64,000 bases of DNA. Origin: Oscillospiraceae bacterium (GTDB taxonomy: Bacteria > Bacillota > Clostridia > UBA1381 > UBA9506). Position 1 is the first letter of the stretch. Each line of letters starts with the position of its first letter. Shown piece by piece: positions 62,365 through 64,000 of this stretch. Where the stretch lies: NCBI GenBank assembly GCA_015068905.1, contig SVJQ01000001.1, positions 62,001 to 126,000 on the forward strand. The letters run 5' to 3'. The position numbers and the translations under genes were made by a program. Under the pieces are notes generated by a model that did not search any database, was not told the DNA's origin, and was given only the letters and a program-made list of their open reading frames with translations.

Positions 62365-64000
62365 ATGGCAAGAAAATGGACACCGGCGCAAAACGATGCA
62401 ATCTTTGCCCGGAATGCTGACCTTTTGGTTGCAGCAGCTGCCGGTAGCGGTAAAACCGCAGTTTTAGTTGAACGCATTATTCAAAGAATTACGGACGAGC
62501 ATGAGCCGGTCGATTTAGACCGGCTTTTAGTCGTGACCTTTACCAATGCGGCGGCGGCGGAAATGCGGCAACGTATCGGTGCAGCCCTCACTGAAAAACT
62601 GGAGCAGGACCCTTCAAACGAACTTTTGACCCGCCAGATTGCCCTACTGCCCAGAGCTTCTGTTACCACGATGCACGCCTTTTGTCATAAAATTCTGCGT
62701 GCAAACTTTAATCTGTTGGGGTTGGACCCGAACTTTTCTTTGGCAGACCCTACTGAAAACGAGTTGATTCGCCTTACAGCTTTAGAAGAAGTGATTGAGG
62801 AAATGTACGAGGACCCTGTTTTTGCAGAGGACTTTTTAAAGCTGACAGAGGCATATCTGAACATTAAAAAACCGGACACTTTTTATAACCTCATTAACCA
62901 CATTTATGATTTTGCTATGAGCCTGCCTGACCCGCTTAAGTGGCTTTCGGCTTCGGCAGAAAGCTTTCATACCGATGACGAGGTTTCTTTTGATGAAACC
63001 GATACGGCGAAGCTGGTGCTTGCAGCCGGCAAAGGCAAGATAGAATCTGCCATCAAAAAATATGACACAATGATACATATGGCAGACCGTGACGACGGCG
63101 GCGAGGTGCTTGTGCCCTTTTTAAAGCAGGAGCAGGTAATGCTTTGCTCCCTGACAGAGGCAGAAACCTACTCTGAATTTTATGAAAAACTTTCACAGGT
63201 CGTCTTTAAAAACATCCCCGGTGTTCCCGAAGGTGCTGTGCCGAAATATCGAGAGTCCATTCGCGCTATGCGTGACGATGTGAAGGGAAAAGATATTAAA
63301 AAGATGAGAGAGGATTTGTTTTTCCTGCCGGCAGAAGAACAAAGAGAAATTTTGGAAAAACTGTATCCTGTGATGCGTTGTCTGTCAGAAACGGTGCACC
63401 GCTTAATGGTGCGATTTGACGAAAAAAAGAACGAAAAAAATCTTTTGAATTATAATGACTTGGAGCATGGTTGCTATCGCCTTTTTACCAATGAAGACGG
63501 TACGCCCAGTGAGCTTGCAGAATCCGTTAAAGACCAGTTTGACGAAATTTTAATTGACGAATATCAGGACACCAGCGCCCTGCAGGAAGCTATTTTTACT
63601 TCCATTAAAAAGGAAAGCGGACTGTTTTTGGTTGGTGATGTTAAGCAGAGTATTTACCGTTTCCGTAATACCAATCCCCTTCTGTTCCGCGAGAAAAAGG
63701 ACAGGTACATCGAATCTGCCGATGCGAAAGAGAGAAAAATTATTCTGTCTAAAAACTTCAGAAGCCGGGCAGAGGTTTTAGATGGCATTAACTTTGTGTT
63801 TTCACGGATTATGTCTCCTGATGCCGGCGAGCTTGACTATAATGAAGAGGAAAGGCTGTATCCCGGCGCAACCTATCCCGAGATGGCAAAGCCTTTGCCG
63901 CCGGAAACAGAGCTTTATCTGATAGAAACAGGTGAGCAGTCAAAAGACGACGATGAGCTTGAAGCCATTGAAGCAGAAGCCGTTTTAGCGGCAGAAAAAA
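62365..64000 (+). CDS. addA: ATP-dependent helicase/nuclease subunit A, 3' end cut by window edge
   Basis: AddA is the helicase-nuclease subunit of AddAB, which processes double-strand breaks for recombination. The first 545 codons are visible. WTPAQNDAI and VAAAAGSGKTAVLVERII are the Q motif and Walker A; VVTFTNAAAAEMRQRI is motif Ia, LIDEYQDTSALQEAIF near residue 394 is Walker B, and VGDVKQSIYRFRNTNP is motif III. The C-terminal nuclease domain with its iron-sulfur cluster should be outside the window. The ATG follows AGGAAGTGGTGCAG. The partner addB is not directly upstream. Confidence 0.93.
   Translation, partial: MARKWTPAQNDAIFARNADLLVAAAAGSGKTAVLVERIIQRITDEHEPVDLDRLLVVTFTNAAAAEMRQRIGAALTEKLEQDPSNELLTRQIALLPRASVTTMHAFCHKILRANFNLLGLDPNFSLADPTENELIRLTALEEVIEEMYEDPVFAEDFLKLTEAYLNIKKPDTFYNLINHIYDFAMSLPDPLKWLSASAESFHTDDEVSFDETDTAKLVLAAGKGKIESAIKKYDTMIHMADRDDGGEVLVPFLKQEQVMLCSLTEAETYSEFYEKLSQVVFKNIPGVPEGAVPKYRESIRAMRDDVKGKDIKKMREDLFFLPAEEQREILEKLYPVMRCLSETVHRLMVRFDEKKNEKNLLNYNDLEHGCYRLFTNEDGTPSELAESVKDQFDEILIDEYQDTSALQEAIFTSIKKESGLFLVGDVKQSIYRFRNTNPLLFREKKDRYIESADAKERKIILSKNFRSRAEVLDGINFVFSRIMSPDAGELDYNEEERLYPGATYPEMAKPLPPETELYLIETGEQSKDDDELEAIEAEAVLAAEK

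Overview
The window looks like chromosomal DNA of a low-to-moderate GC, spore-forming Gram-positive bacterium of the class Clostridia. The clues are SpoVG and a SpoVAF/GerA-type germination protein, the yicC-remA-gmk-rpoZ block, an IspH-ribosomal protein S1 fusion, the short HisG/HisZ ATP phosphoribosyltransferase, an ECF transporter module, an LTA-synthase-like sulfatase, several DUFs common in Clostridia (DUF4364, DUF5711, DUF1540) and many sigma-A promoters with 17-bp spacers. Nearly all of it is housekeeping or ordinary accessory DNA. I see no prophage, transposase, CRISPR array, rRNA or tRNA.

Layout. 1-1318: trxB (cut by the window edge) and a DUF4364 gene on the minus strand. 1469-11126: plus-strand genes for a CapA-like phosphoesterase, a deacetylase, a ZIP metal transporter, a TrmH-type methylase, TadA, FtsK/SpoIIIE, YgiQ, FolD and ribosomal protein L28. 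11140-11700: a gene-free stretch holding two 220-bp tandem repeats. 11697-14496: HAD phosphatase, a second SSB-like protein and MurC on the minus strand. 14651-16370: spoVG and spoVAF. A diverged third copy of the repeat lies at 16375-16593. 16636-19558: a zinc-ribbon protein and SecDF. 19813-27626: mnmG, yicC, remA, gmk, rpoZ, rimO, pgsA, then rpsF-ssb-rpsR and a YgjV-like membrane protein. 27697-29894: a flavoprotein facing a PocR/AraC regulator, AT-richer and probably an acquired catabolic pair. 30023-33040: a short hisZ-hisG-hisH-phosphoesterase operon.

33292-49591: an SLH protein, then phosphohexomutase, then a likely twelve-gene operon read leftward from 47205 to 35575 (glycosyltransferase, proB, proA, ecfA1, ecfA2, ecfT, truA, DUF5711, cvpA, cmk, plsC, ispH-S1). 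To its right lie a SLOG protein with an S24-like repressor that lacks its catalytic residues, and an NlpC/P60 cell-wall hydrolase. 49872-64000: two phosphatases, the LTA-synthase-like protein, a TM2/DUF4234 pair, creatininase-like and Gfo/Idh genes, flavodoxin, MATE pump, cyclophilin, rhamnulokinase, a ComEA-like protein, galactokinase, DUF1540 and the first 545 codons of addA.

The best candidate for something undescribed is the repeat family at 11181-11615 and 16375-16593. Three copies of about 215-219 bp share imperfect terminal inverted repeats, a terminator-like hairpin and a nested two-stem domain. In all of these, paired bases change together between copies, which suggests selection on RNA structure rather than on sequence. 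I do not recognise the family, and I could not search databases.
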